Position numbers and translations under genes: made by a program
Part shown: one piece after another, positions 52,621 to 61,001 of the stretch
Position numbering within the stretch: the first letter of the stretch is position 1
How the letters are laid out: every line of letters starts with the position of its first letter
DNA from: Arthrobacter sp. ov407
GTDB taxonomy: Bacteria > Actinomycetota > Actinomycetes > Actinomycetales > Micrococcaceae
NCBI RefSeq assembly: GCF_900102895.1
Contig: NZ_FNGD01000001.1
Location: forward strand, 124,001 to 188,000
Direction: 5' to 3'
DNA length: 64,000 nucleotides
Notes under the pieces: generated by a model
Database searches by the model: none
What the model saw: only the letters and a program-made list of their open reading frames with translations
Told to the model about the DNA's origin: nothing

Positions 52621-54084
52621 GTGTCAACGAACACCCCTGTAGGAACCGCCGCCCGCCCGCTGCGCGTCGCCGTCGTCGGCTCCGGTCCCGCCGGCGTCTA
52701 CGCCGCGGACATCCTGACCAAGAGCGAGGCCGTCAAGAGCGGCGAGCTCACCGTCAGCATCGACCTCTTCGACCGCTACCCGGCACCCTACGGCCTGATC
52801 CGCTACGGCGTGGCCCCCGACCACCCCCGCATCAAGGGCATCGTCAACGCCCTGCACAAGGTCCTGGACCGCGGCGACATCCGGTTCTTCGGCAACGTGG
52901 ACTACGGCACGGACCTGTCCATCGATGACCTCCGCACCCATTACGACGCCGTGATCTTCGCCACCGGCGCCATCAAGGACGCGGACCTCAACATCCCCGG
53001 CATCGAGCTCGAAGGCTCCTACGGCGGCGCCGACTTCGTGTCCTGGTACGACGGCCACCCCGACGTGTCCCGCGAATGGCCGCTGGAGGCCAAGGAAATC
53101 GCCGTGATCGGCAACGGCAACGTGGCCCTGGATGTGGCCCGCATGCTCTCCAAGCACGCCGACGACCTCCTGGTCTCCGAAATCCCGGACAACGTGTACC
53201 GGGCCCTCAAGGATTCGCCCGTCACGGACGTGCACGTGTTCGGCCGGCGCGGCCCGGCCCAGGTCAAGTTCACGCCCCTGGAGCTGCGCGAACTCTCCCA
53301 CTCCAAGGACGTGGACATCATCCTCTACGCCGAGGACTTCGAGTTCGACGCCGAGTCCGACCGGCAGATCCAGAGCAACAACCAGACCAAAACCATGGTG
53401 GGCACGCTCACCAACTGGATCGCCGAGCAGCCCGAGGACCTCTCCGAGCTCACGGCTTCCCGCCGCCTGCACCTGCACTTCCTGCACAGTCCGGTCGAGG
53501 TCTACGACGACGCCGAGGCCCCCGGCCGCGTCGCCGGAATCAAGTTCGAGCGCACGGAGCTGGACGGCACGGGGAACGCCCGCGGCACCGGCGAGTTCGT
53601 CGACTACCCGGTCCAGGCCGTCTACCGCGCCATCGGCTACTTCGGTTCCGCCCTCCCCGAGGTCGAGTTCGACCACAGCAAGGGTGTTGTCCCGAACGAC
53701 GGCGGCCGCGTCCTGGATGCCGCCGGCACCCATGTTCCGGGGATCTACGCGACCGGCTGGATCAAGCGCGGGCCGGTGGGACTGATCGGCCACACCAAGG
53801 GTGACGCCCTCGAAACCGTGACCTACCTGCTCGAGGACCGCGAAAACCTGCCCCTGGCCGCCACACCCGCCCCGGAGGCGATCGTCGAACTCCTGGCCGG
53901 CCGCGGCGTCGAGTACACCAGCTGGGAAGGCTGGCTGGCCCTGGACGAGCACGAGCGCGCCCTGGGCGACAAAGCCAGCGCGGCCGGTGAGTCGCACGGT
54001 GTCGCCGTCCAGCGCGAGCGCATCAAGGTGGTGCCCCGCGAGGACATGGTGGAGATCTCCCGCGGCGCCGCCGTCGAGGTCTAG
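52621..54084 (+). CDS. ferredoxin/adrenodoxin-NADP+ reductase (FprA-like)
   Basis: FAD enzyme of 487 residues like mycobacterial FprA. VAVVGSGPAGVYAADIL is the FAD site, DRYPAPYGLIRYGVAPDHPRIKG is strongly conserved (in part), VIGNGNVALDVARML binds NADPH, and YATGWIKRGPVGLIGHTKGDA closes the flavin site. The likely partner is the ferredoxin that feeds SirA, which explains its position after the siroheme gene. Start GTG 52621 with AAAGGA 9 nt upstream. Confidence 0.93.
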   Translation: MSTNTPVGTAARPLRVAVVGSGPAGVYAADILTKSEAVKSGELTVSIDLFDRYPAPYGLIRYGVAPDHPRIKGIVNALHKVLDRGDIRFFGNVDYGTDLSIDDLRTHYDAVIFATGAIKDADLNIPGIELEGSYGGADFVSWYDGHPDVSREWPLEAKEIAVIGNGNVALDVARMLSKHADDLLVSEIPDNVYRALKDSPVTDVHVFGRRGPAQVKFTPLELRELSHSKDVDIILYAEDFEFDAESDRQIQSNNQTKTMVGTLTNWIAEQPEDLSELTASRRLHLHFLHSPVEVYDDAEAPGRVAGIKFERTELDGTGNARGTGEFVDYPVQAVYRAIGYFGSALPEVEFDHSKGVVPNDGGRVLDAAGTHVPGIYATGWIKRGPVGLIGHTKGDALETVTYLLEDRENLPLAATPAPEAIVELLAGRGVEYTSWEGWLALDEHERALGDKASAAGESHGVAVQRERIKVVPREDMVEISRGAAVEV

Positions 54085-54095
54085 CCTCCACGCAG

Positions 54096-54162
54096 AACAA
54101 CGCGGGGTCACTTCGCGCCCATCCCGGACGGGATTATGGGCGCGAAGTGACCCCGCGTTGTT
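54096..54162. terminator. 27-bp perfect hairpin after the reductase gene
   Basis: AACAACGCGGGGTCACTTCG... (54096-54122) and its exact complement (54136-54162) with a 13-nt loop. Outer CCACGC/GCGTGG pairing extends it with a small bulge. It ends the sulfur island and probably terminates transcription. Confidence 0.75.
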
Positions 54163-54206
54163 TGTTGTGCGTGGAAACCCGGGCGGTAGTCAGTAGGCTT
54201 ACCGTC

Positions 54207-54242
54207 ATGGATGAGCACGATTCGCCCGGGGCCAGCCAATGA
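54207..54242 (+). CDS. Predicted leaderless 11-codon ORF coupled to the topoisomerase gene
   Basis: MDEHDSPGASQ then TGA, whose T and G are shared with the topoisomerase ATG (ATGA overlap). TAGGCT lies 7 nt before its ATG with no SD, so a leaderless transcript would begin here. Ribosomes finishing it could reinitiate on topIB, which has no SD of its own. Confidence 0.4.
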   Translation: MDEHDSPGASQ

Positions 54243-55243
54243 GGCTCCGTCACAGCAACGCGTCCGGCCGCGGGTACCGCCGTGTCCCCGCCGGGACCGG
54301 GTTCAGTTACAAGGACCTGGACGGGTCCACCCTGCCGCCCGGGCCTGTGCGGGAGCGGCTGGAGGGTATCGGGATCCCGCCGGCCTGGACGGACGTCTGG
54401 ATTGCCCCGTACGACAACGGGCACATCCAGGCAACGGGAGTCGACGCGGTGGGCCGGCGGCAGTACATCTACCATCCGACCTGGCGTGAGCGGAAGGACC
54501 GGCTGAAGTTCGACCGTTCGCTCCAGCTGGCCGAGACCCTGCCGGCCGCGCGCCGCCTGGTGACCATGGACCTGCGCTCCGAAGGGCTGACCCGGGAACG
54601 GGTGCTGGCGGCCGCCTTTCGGATGCTCGACAGCGGGTCTTTGCGGGTCGGCTCGGAGCGTTACACCAACGAAAACGGCAGCCACGGCCTCGCCACCCTG
54701 CTCTGCGCGCACGTCAAGGTGCGCAAGGACGAACTCCGGCTCAGTTTCCCGGCCAAGAGCGGCAAGAATTGGGAGTCGCGGATCGACGACGCCGACCTCG
54801 CCGCCGTCGTGCGACAGCTCAAGCGGCGCGGCGGCAAGGCCCGGCTGCTGGCGTACAAGGAGGGCCGCAGCTGGCATCCGGTGTCGAGCGCGGACATCAA
54901 TGAGTACGTCAAGGAGCGCACGGGGGAGGACTTCACCGCCAAGGACTTCCGCACCCTGCGGGGGACGGCGGCGGCAGCCGTCAGCCTGGCACAGAGCGGC
55001 CCGCAGGCGAAAGTCTCAGCCCGGAAGAGCGCGGTGAGCCGCGCCATGCAGGACGCGGCCGCGGTCCTGGGCAACACGCCGTCGATCGCCCGGAAGAGCT
55101 ATGTGGATCCAAGGCTGCTGGACCACTTCGCGGCGGGGGAGACAATCGACCCGAAGCGGCGGGATTCCGCCGAGTCCGAGATTCGCGCCCTGCTGTACCA
55201 GGAAGGCGATGTGGTTCCGCTGCGAAAGGCCGCAGGCCAGTAG
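54239..55243 (+). CDS. type IB DNA topoisomerase
   Basis: Poxvirus-like small topoisomerase of 334 residues that relaxes supercoils via a 3'-phosphotyrosine. LRVGSERYTNENGSHGLATLL contains the catalytic Arg region, VRKDELRLSFPAKSGK the Lys, KDFRTLRGTAAAA the second Arg, and ARKSYVDPRLLDHF the nucleophilic Tyr. The N-terminal IPPAWTDVWIAPYDNGHIQATG domain is typical. It lies after the sulfur island terminator in its own transcript. Confidence 0.93.
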   Translation: MRLRHSNASGRGYRRVPAGTGFSYKDLDGSTLPPGPVRERLEGIGIPPAWTDVWIAPYDNGHIQATGVDAVGRRQYIYHPTWRERKDRLKFDRSLQLAETLPAARRLVTMDLRSEGLTRERVLAAAFRMLDSGSLRVGSERYTNENGSHGLATLLCAHVKVRKDELRLSFPAKSGKNWESRIDDADLAAVVRQLKRRGGKARLLAYKEGRSWHPVSSADINEYVKERTGEDFTAKDFRTLRGTAAAAVSLAQSGPQAKVSARKSAVSRAMQDAAAVLGNTPSIARKSYVDPRLLDHFAAGETIDPKRRDSAESEIRALLYQEGDVVPLRKAAGQ

Positions 55244-55295
55244 CGCCGCGCCGGCTTAGTTCTGCCCGGCGCCGGTTTAGTTCTGCCCGGCGCCG

Positions 55296-56135
55296 CTACA
55301 TCCGGCCGAAGCGTGCCCGGACCAGGGCGAACGCGCCGTAGGCGATGAACCCCGCCCCGATCGCCAGGAGCAGGTACGGGCCGAAGGGGTGGTCGCGGAG
55401 TGCCTTGAGGCTGCCGTCCAGGCCGGTGGAAGAACTGGGGTTGTTGGTGGCCGCGGCGATGACGAAGAGCAGCCCGGTCAGGATCAGGGCCAGTCCTTTC
55501 GCGACGTGGCCGGTGACTCCGAGCACGCTGATCAGCTTGCCGCGGTGGGTCCCTTCGAAGTGGTGCAGTTCGTCCTTGAACTTCTTCCCGAAGCCCTTGA
55601 CGATGAAGTACACGCCGATCCCAATGATGATCAGCCCGAGGCCTACCAGGGCCGGAACCCCGAACGGGGAATGGACCAGGGCAGTGCTGAAGTCCCGCGT
55701 TGAGTCGCCGGAATCGCCGCGCTGGCCGAGCGCGAAGCCCGCGAAGCTCAGCCCGACGCTCCCGTACGCGATGGCGAGGAAGCCGGAGGAAATGAGTTTG
55801 CCCAGCTGTTCCTTGCGCGGCAGGTGGCGGCCCCGGAGGGTTGCTTCGCTCAGCTGCCAGAGCGAGAGCCCCCCGCAGGCGATGCAGGCCGCCCACATCA
55901 CGGCTGGACCCCAGGGGTTGGCGGCGAGTTGTTCGATGGCGCCGGTGGGTTCGGCCTGGCCGGGCGCGCCCAGGACCAGGGCGACGGCGATGGCCCCGAT
56001 CACGATATGCAGCAGAGCCATTACGGCGAATCCCGAACGTGCGACGACGTCGAGCCAAGGGCTGTTCGACGCCGCCTCGGCGGTATCGGCAGCGTCGCCG
56101 ATGGCGGCTTCGATCCCGGACTCTTCTTTTGCCAT
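55296..56135 (-). CDS. DUF1206 membrane protein
   Basis: About 279 residues with six TM helices in three DUF1206 repeats, each of two helices with a connecting polar loop; the starts VVARSGFAVMALLHIVIGAIA, GKLISSGFLAIAYGSVGLSF and LGVTGHVAKGLALILTGLL mark the repeats (first given in part). Function of the family is unknown. ATG 56135 is chosen, though ATG 56156 seven codons upstream is equally possible. It is divergent from the 56367 gene, with the GTAAGTGTGCTTAC palindrome in the gap. Confidence 0.85.
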   Translation of the reverse strand: MAKEESGIEAAIGDAADTAEAASNSPWLDVVARSGFAVMALLHIVIGAIAVALVLGAPGQAEPTGAIEQLAANPWGPAVMWAACIACGGLSLWQLSEATLRGRHLPRKEQLGKLISSGFLAIAYGSVGLSFAGFALGQRGDSGDSTRDFSTALVHSPFGVPALVGLGLIIIGIGVYFIVKGFGKKFKDELHHFEGTHRGKLISVLGVTGHVAKGLALILTGLLFVIAAATNNPSSSTGLDGSLKALRDHPFGPYLLLAIGAGFIAYGAFALVRARFGRM

Positions 56136-56253
56136 GTTGATGCGGCTATTCCTCATCCGGTCCGACGGAACGGTGTTGTGCCCAAGGGGGTTGTGCCCAT
56201 GGCACCGATTCTACGCGGGGCGAAGCGGCAGCTGTTTGGACTATCGCGTTGTT

Positions 56254-56271
56254 GGTAAGTGTGCTTACTAT
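56254..56271. promoter_or_regulatory. GTAAG-TGTG-CTTAC palindrome in a divergent promoter
   Basis: GGTAAGTGTGCTTACTAT; GTAAG and CTTAC are complementary. It shares GGTAAGTGTGC with 50571 and most of 15764-15775. It sits between the DUF1206 gene and the 56367 gene, where it could serve either. Confidence 0.45.
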
Positions 56272-56366
56272 AGCCGAGTCATGGCCCCGCTCATGGACAT
56301 GCCGCGGACCGGCAGCTTCGCTGCCCCCGCGATTCGGATCAGAAGACAGACGATAGGAAGCTCAAC

Positions 56367-56903
56367 ATGGCAGGTAATCTTGTTGCCCGATCCATTCATG
56401 ACCTGACGGCAGCCGCCTGGTTCGGCGGTTCGCTGATGGGTGCCATAGGGCTCAACGGTGCCACGGCCGAAGCCAAGGACCCGGCGGAACGTACCCGCCT
56501 GTCAAGCCTGGGCTGGAAGAAGTGGGCGCCGTACCAGACGGCGGCGTTCGGGGCGCATTTTCTTTCCGGACTCGCCGTCATCTGGGAGAACAAGGGACGG
56601 ATGGCCAAGCAGGACGGCGTCACCCGCCTGAGCGTCTACAAGTCAATCGTCACCCTTGCCGGTGCCGCTGTGACCCTGTACGCCGGCCTGCAGGGAGCCA
56701 AGGTGGAGAAGCTGGCCGCCGAGGGCGCCAAGGGGGCCACCGAGCCCAAGCCGGCGGCCTCCGAAGAACTCCGTTCCGCGCAGCAGCAGTTGAAGATCCT
56801 GCAGTGGGCCATCCCCGTGTTCGCCGGCTGGGTGATTGTTCTCGGCGCCAAGCACGGCGAAATGCAGCGCCCCAAGAACGTCTTCAAGGGCCTCGTTCGC
56901 TAG
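56367..56903 (+). CDS. conserved actinobacterial membrane protein of unknown function
   Basis: A 178-residue protein with about four hydrophobic segments: HDLTAAAWFGGSLMGAIGLNG, TAAFGAHFLSGLAVIW, SIVTLAGAAVTLYAGLQGA and ILQWAIPVFAGWVIVLGA. A charged Ala/Glu/Lys-rich stretch (residues 110-145) lies between the last two. I do not recognise a named family. AGGAAG lies 6 nt before the ATG. The convergent P-type ATPase follows after a strong terminator. Confidence 0.75.
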   Translation: MAGNLVARSIHDLTAAAWFGGSLMGAIGLNGATAEAKDPAERTRLSSLGWKKWAPYQTAAFGAHFLSGLAVIWENKGRMAKQDGVTRLSVYKSIVTLAGAAVTLYAGLQGAKVEKLAAEGAKGATEPKPAASEELRSAQQQLKILQWAIPVFAGWVIVLGAKHGEMQRPKNVFKGLVR

Positions 56904-56930
56904 CAGCCGCACGTCAGAACCACCACAGAC

Positions 56931-56967
56931 CGCTGAGGGCCGGAACATCGCGTTCCGGCCCTCAGCG
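56931..56967. terminator. Bidirectional 16-bp hairpin
   Basis: CGCTGAGGGCCGGAAC (56931-56946), loop ATCGC, exact complement (56952-56967). It separates the 56367 gene from the convergent P-type ATPase gene. Confidence 0.85.
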
Positions 56968-56979
56968 TTGCAGGCGAGG

Positions 56980-59748
56980 TCAGGCAGGAACGGGCGCAGC
57001 CTGGTGCCTGGCCAGTTCCTTCGGCCGCGTGGCCCGCAGGATCAGCTTGAACAGTTCGCCAAGGAGGAGCAGCACCACGGCCGGCACCAGGCAGGCCAGC
57101 CACTGCGCACCGTTCAGCTGGACGGTGCCGAACAGGTCCTGCATCACGCGCATCTGGGTGATCAGCATCGAACCGACCACTGCCCAAGCGAACGCCCAGA
57201 GCAGCTTTGGGTTGGAGAGGGTGGACGGCCCGAAGGCGCTCTCCGTGGGGAAGCGCAGGTTGAGGGCGACGGTGATGTTCATGAGCCCCAGGCCAACCAG
57301 GGCCATGCTCTGGCCCACCTCGAGTGACCCGTAGCTCGTCTTGCCAATCTGCACGAGGACCAGCGTCGCGGCCGCCATGAACAGCCCGACGACGAAAAGG
57401 CGCACCATCATCGACCGGACGATGATCGGCTGATTGAATGGCCGGGGCTTGCGGTCCATGATGCCCGGCGTCGCGAGGTCCAGGCCCATCACGGCCCCAA
57501 TGGGGGCGACGATCGCCATGTGGATCCACAGCACCTGCGCCGGGCTGAGCAGCGCCGTGCCGGCGATCGCGAACGCCGACGAGCCGATGAAGGCCAGGAT
57601 GAACATGAACAGGTTGGCGACCTGGATGCGGATGAACTTCTGCAGATTGTCATACACGAGCCGGCCCTGCTCGACCGCGGTCACGATAGTGGCGAAGTTG
57701 TCGTCGGCCAGGATCATCTTCGCCGCTCCCTTGGCGACATCGGTGCCCGTGATGCCCATCGCGATCCCGATATCGGCCGCGGCAATGGCCGGCGCGTCGT
57801 TCACGCCGTCACCGGTCATGGCGACCACGTTGCCCTTGCGCTTGAGCACCTCGACCAGCCTGACCTTGTGCTCGGGCGCCACCCGGGCGATCACGCCGAT
57901 CCCGTCCACCTCGCTGTCGGCTTCCGCGTCGCTCATCGCCGCGAACTCGGCACCGGTCACCGCGCGGCCCCTGATGCCCAGTTCGTCGGCGATTGCCGCC
58001 GCCGTGACGGCGTGGTCGCCGGTGATCATCCGGACCCGGATGCCGGCGTGCTTGGCCTTGGCAATGGCGGCCACCGCCTCGGCCCGCGGCGGGTCGACCT
58101 CGCCGATCAGTGCCGAAATCTCCAAGTCCTGCATGAGCGCCATCAGATCGCCGGATGGCTGGAACGTCGCGGGGTCGAACTCGCGCTGGGCCAGGGCGAG
58201 CACCCGCCTGCCCTGGCCGGCGATGCGGTCGTTCTCGGCGAGCACTTTCGCGCGCATCTCCTCGGTGAGGGGCTCGGCGCGGCCGCCCGGCATCCGGCCG
58301 AACGATGATCTGCCCAGGAGGACGTCGGGCGCCCCCTTCACGTAGGCGCGGATCACGGGCCGGCCGTGGGCACCGGGCATCAGATGGAACGTGGCCATGA
58401 ACTTGTAGTCGGAGTCGAAGGGCACCGACGCCACCCGCGGATTGTTCCTGCGGAACTCCCGGACGTCCACGCCGCCCTTCTGCGCGAGCACGAACAGTGC
58501 AGCCTCCGTGGGGTCTCCGACGACCTCGCCGTCCTGGATGTCGGAATCGTTGCACAATGCGCAGGAGAACATCACGTAGTCCAGGTCCCGCTCGGCGTCG
58601 CCATCGGTCCGCTGGACCTGGCCGTCGAAGCTGTAGCCCTCACCGCTCACGGTGTAATGATGCTGGACCGTGGTGACCTCGCGCACCGTCATCTGGTTCA
58701 GGGTCAGGGTGCCCGTCTTGTCCGAGTTAATCGCAGACGTGGAGCCTAGCGTCTCGACCGCGGGCAGGACCTTCATGATGGCATTCTTCTTCGCCATGTT
58801 GACCGAGCCAACGGACAGGATCGTGGTGACGACGGCGGGCAGCGCATCAGGGATCGAGCCGACTGCCAACGCCACACCGATCCCGAAGAGCACAGCGAAG
58901 GATTCGCCCTGGGCCAGGCCCATCACCACGATCGCGACGAAGGCGAAAAGTGCCGCGAGGATGATGAAAATGGTGAGCCGGTCCACCTGCTTGGTGAGCG
59001 GGGACTTCTCCACTTTCTGTCCGGACAACATGTGGGCGATGTGGCCGACCTCAGAGCCCATTCCCGTGGTGGTGACAAGGATTTCGCCGTGGCCCCGAGT
59101 CACGTTGGTGTTCATGAACGCCATGTTCACGCGGTCTCCGATGCCTACGTCGTGCCGCCTGATGGCCGCGGTGTCCTTCTCGACCGCGACGCTTTCCCCG
59201 GTCAGGGCGCCCTCCTCGATCTGCAGGGTCGCGGCCAGGATCACCCGCCCGTCGGCCGGGACCCGGTCGCCGGCGTCGACCACCACAATGTCCCCGGGCA
59301 CGATCTGCTCGGCGGTGAGCTCCACGACGTCGCCGTCGCGGCGCACCTTGGCCATCGACTTCATCATCTGCCCCAAGGAAGCGGCGGCCGCCTCGGCCTT
59401 TCCCTCCTGGTGATAGCCCAACCAAGCGTTGAACAGCGTCAGCACGGCGAGGCCTACGGCGGTCCCGTACTCCTCGATCACCAGGCTGACCAAGGCCGCG
59501 ACCACGAGCACAATCTGCATGTAGTCCTGGTAGTGCTTGAAAAACCGTTTCCACACCGGCTCCTGTTTCGCGGCTGCCAGGGCGTTGGGGCCGTGCTCCT
59601 GCAGCCTCTGCTCCGCCTCGGCCGTGCTCAACCCGATGGACGGATCCACGCCCAGCCGGCTCGCGGCCTCCGCCGGTGAGAACGCGTACCACGTAGCGTC
59701 CGCGTCGGTCTCAGCCAACTCTGCTGCTGCTCCGGGATTGTCGGTCAT
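56980..59748 (-). CDS. P2-type cation-transporting ATPase (CtpF-like)
   Basis: Membrane pump of 922 residues, close in length to mycobacterial CtpF. TGES actuator motif in EEGALTGESVAVEKD, phosphorylation site INSDKTGTLTLNQ, KGAPDVLLG and hinge MTGDGVNDAPAIAAADIGIAMG are all present; ten TM helices expected. The M4 ion-site motif reads GSIPDALPAVVTT: Asp replaces the Glu of Ca2+ pumps (IPEGLP), so ion choice (Ca2+, Na+ or other) is open. ATG 59748 has GAGGAGGAAG as SD; a longer frame upstream lies in ppk2. Transcribed with ppk2, 28 bp after it, behind a DosR-like box. Confidence 0.92.
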   Translation of the reverse strand: MTDNPGAAAELAETDADATWYAFSPAEAASRLGVDPSIGLSTAEAEQRLQEHGPNALAAAKQEPVWKRFFKHYQDYMQIVLVVAALVSLVIEEYGTAVGLAVLTLFNAWLGYHQEGKAEAAAASLGQMMKSMAKVRRDGDVVELTAEQIVPGDIVVVDAGDRVPADGRVILAATLQIEEGALTGESVAVEKDTAAIRRHDVGIGDRVNMAFMNTNVTRGHGEILVTTTGMGSEVGHIAHMLSGQKVEKSPLTKQVDRLTIFIILAALFAFVAIVVMGLAQGESFAVLFGIGVALAVGSIPDALPAVVTTILSVGSVNMAKKNAIMKVLPAVETLGSTSAINSDKTGTLTLNQMTVREVTTVQHHYTVSGEGYSFDGQVQRTDGDAERDLDYVMFSCALCNDSDIQDGEVVGDPTEAALFVLAQKGGVDVREFRRNNPRVASVPFDSDYKFMATFHLMPGAHGRPVIRAYVKGAPDVLLGRSSFGRMPGGRAEPLTEEMRAKVLAENDRIAGQGRRVLALAQREFDPATFQPSGDLMALMQDLEISALIGEVDPPRAEAVAAIAKAKHAGIRVRMITGDHAVTAAAIADELGIRGRAVTGAEFAAMSDAEADSEVDGIGVIARVAPEHKVRLVEVLKRKGNVVAMTGDGVNDAPAIAAADIGIAMGITGTDVAKGAAKMILADDNFATIVTAVEQGRLVYDNLQKFIRIQVANLFMFILAFIGSSAFAIAGTALLSPAQVLWIHMAIVAPIGAVMGLDLATPGIMDRKPRPFNQPIIVRSMMVRLFVVGLFMAAATLVLVQIGKTSYGSLEVGQSMALVGLGLMNITVALNLRFPTESAFGPSTLSNPKLLWAFAWAVVGSMLITQMRVMQDLFGTVQLNGAQWLACLVPAVVLLLLGELFKLILRATRPKELARHQAAPVPA

Positions 59749-59776
59749 GACTTCCTCCTCGTTGCCGGGGCGCTGC

Positions 59777-60610
59777 TCAGAATGGGGTCGGGATGTGCCG
59801 GACGGCCGGCGCCGGCTCGCTGTAATCGCCAGCCTTCTGGCGCTTCGGGAGCTCGACGTCGAGTCCCGGGAACGGCTCGTAGGGCACCTGGCTGAGAATA
59901 TGGCTGATGATGTTGAGCCGGCCACGCTTCTTGATGTCATTGTGCGCGATGTACCACGGTGCCCAGGCGGTGTCGGTCGCCTCGAACATGGCGTCCCTGG
60001 CCCGGGAGTAGTCGTACCACCGTTTGTAGGACTTGAGATCCATCGGAGACAGTTTCCAGGTCTTGCGGGGATCGTCCATGCGGCTCGTGAGCCGCCGGGT
60101 CTGCTCGTCCGCGCTGACCTCCAGCCAGTACTTGAGCAGGATGATGCCGGAGTCGACCATCGCCTTCTCAACCATCGGAGTCAGGTCGAGGAACTTCTGG
60201 GTCTGCTCCGGGGTGCAGAAGCCCATCACGCGCTCCACGCCCGCACGGTTGTACCAGCTGCGATCAAAGATGACTACCTCGCCCGCCGCCGGGAAGTGCG
60301 ACATGTAGCGCTGGAGGTACATCTGCGACTTCTCCCGCTCTGTCGGGGTGGGGAGCGCCACGACGCGGAACACCCGGGGGCTCACCCGCTCGACGATGCG
60401 CTTGATCGTGCCGCCCTTGCCGGCCGTGTCGCGGCCCTCGAAGACGATGCAGACCTTGGCTCCGGTGGACTTCACCCACTCCTGCATGGCAACCAGCTCG
60501 CCTTGCAGGACAGCCATCTCCGCTTCGTACTTCTTGCGGCGCATCTTCTTGCCGGCGCGCTCGTCTTCTCCGTCGGCGCTCTTGCTCTTTTTCTTCTTCT
60601 TGCCCACCAT
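59777..60610 (-). CDS. ppk2: polyphosphate kinase 2
   Basis: Transfers phosphate between polyphosphate and nucleotides. The 277 residues contain Walker A FEGRDTAGKGGTIKRI (about 60-75), the Walker B-like FDRSWYNRAGVERVMGF and KYWLEVSADEQTRRL, with RWYDYSRARDAMFEATDT, all PPK2 class I features. A Lys-rich start MVGKKKKKSKSADGED precedes the fold. ATG 60610 follows GAGGAGG. Upstream partner of the P-type ATPase, so the pair may couple polyphosphate energy reserve to ion pumping under stress (inference). Confidence 0.93.
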   Translation of the reverse strand: MVGKKKKKSKSADGEDERAGKKMRRKKYEAEMAVLQGELVAMQEWVKSTGAKVCIVFEGRDTAGKGGTIKRIVERVSPRVFRVVALPTPTEREKSQMYLQRYMSHFPAAGEVVIFDRSWYNRAGVERVMGFCTPEQTQKFLDLTPMVEKAMVDSGIILLKYWLEVSADEQTRRLTSRMDDPRKTWKLSPMDLKSYKRWYDYSRARDAMFEATDTAWAPWYIAHNDIKKRGRLNIISHILSQVPYEPFPGLDVELPKRQKAGDYSEPAPAVRHIPTPF

Positions 60611-61001
60611 CGACCTCCTCGCGGCGAACTCGCTGGAGCAAATCACAGCAGCGGCCCTACAAATTCGATGCGACCGGCACTTTAGTCCCCGGGGGTGGGG
60701 CGGAAGTGCAGACACCCCAGTCGCGGGCACCCTCGCGCGGCGTCCTACCCCTCTTAGTGTTGACCGAGGTCGGAGCGCGGTCTACGGCACTAAGACCCTA
60801 TTGAAGTGCCCGCGGAACCCGGCTCAACAGTCCAGCCGGCCCCTGCTGCTGGGCGCAGGGGCCGGCCGTCTGGACTCGGCGTTGACGCCGATGATGACGG
60901 GACTCCGCGTGCCCGCGAGCCTGGCCGCGAGGCCGGTGCGCGGGTGGCGGCCGCCACCAAGACAGAGCATCTTCCGGTCACCTTGGGAAAACCCTAGGAG
61001 A
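60611..61001. other. 391-bp regulatory region before ppk2
   Basis: Between ppk2 and the convergently placed end of the GntR gene (both minus strand). It contains a DosR-like palindrome at 60676-60689, an inverted repeat GGCACT (60786-60791) to AGTGCC (60805-60810) enclosing AAGACCC, and GC-rich palindromic sequence near 60830-60870. A frame across it exists but has no family features. Confidence 0.6.
60676..60689. promoter_or_regulatory. DosR/DevR-like box upstream of ppk2 and the P-type ATPase
   Basis: GGCACTTTAGTCCC matches the palindromic core GGGACTWWAGTCCC of the mycobacterial DosR box at 13 of 14 positions. It is about 66 bp upstream of the ppk2 start. A partial second site, GGCACTAAGACCC, is at 60786-60798. 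No dosR/devS gene is in the window. Confidence 0.55.
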
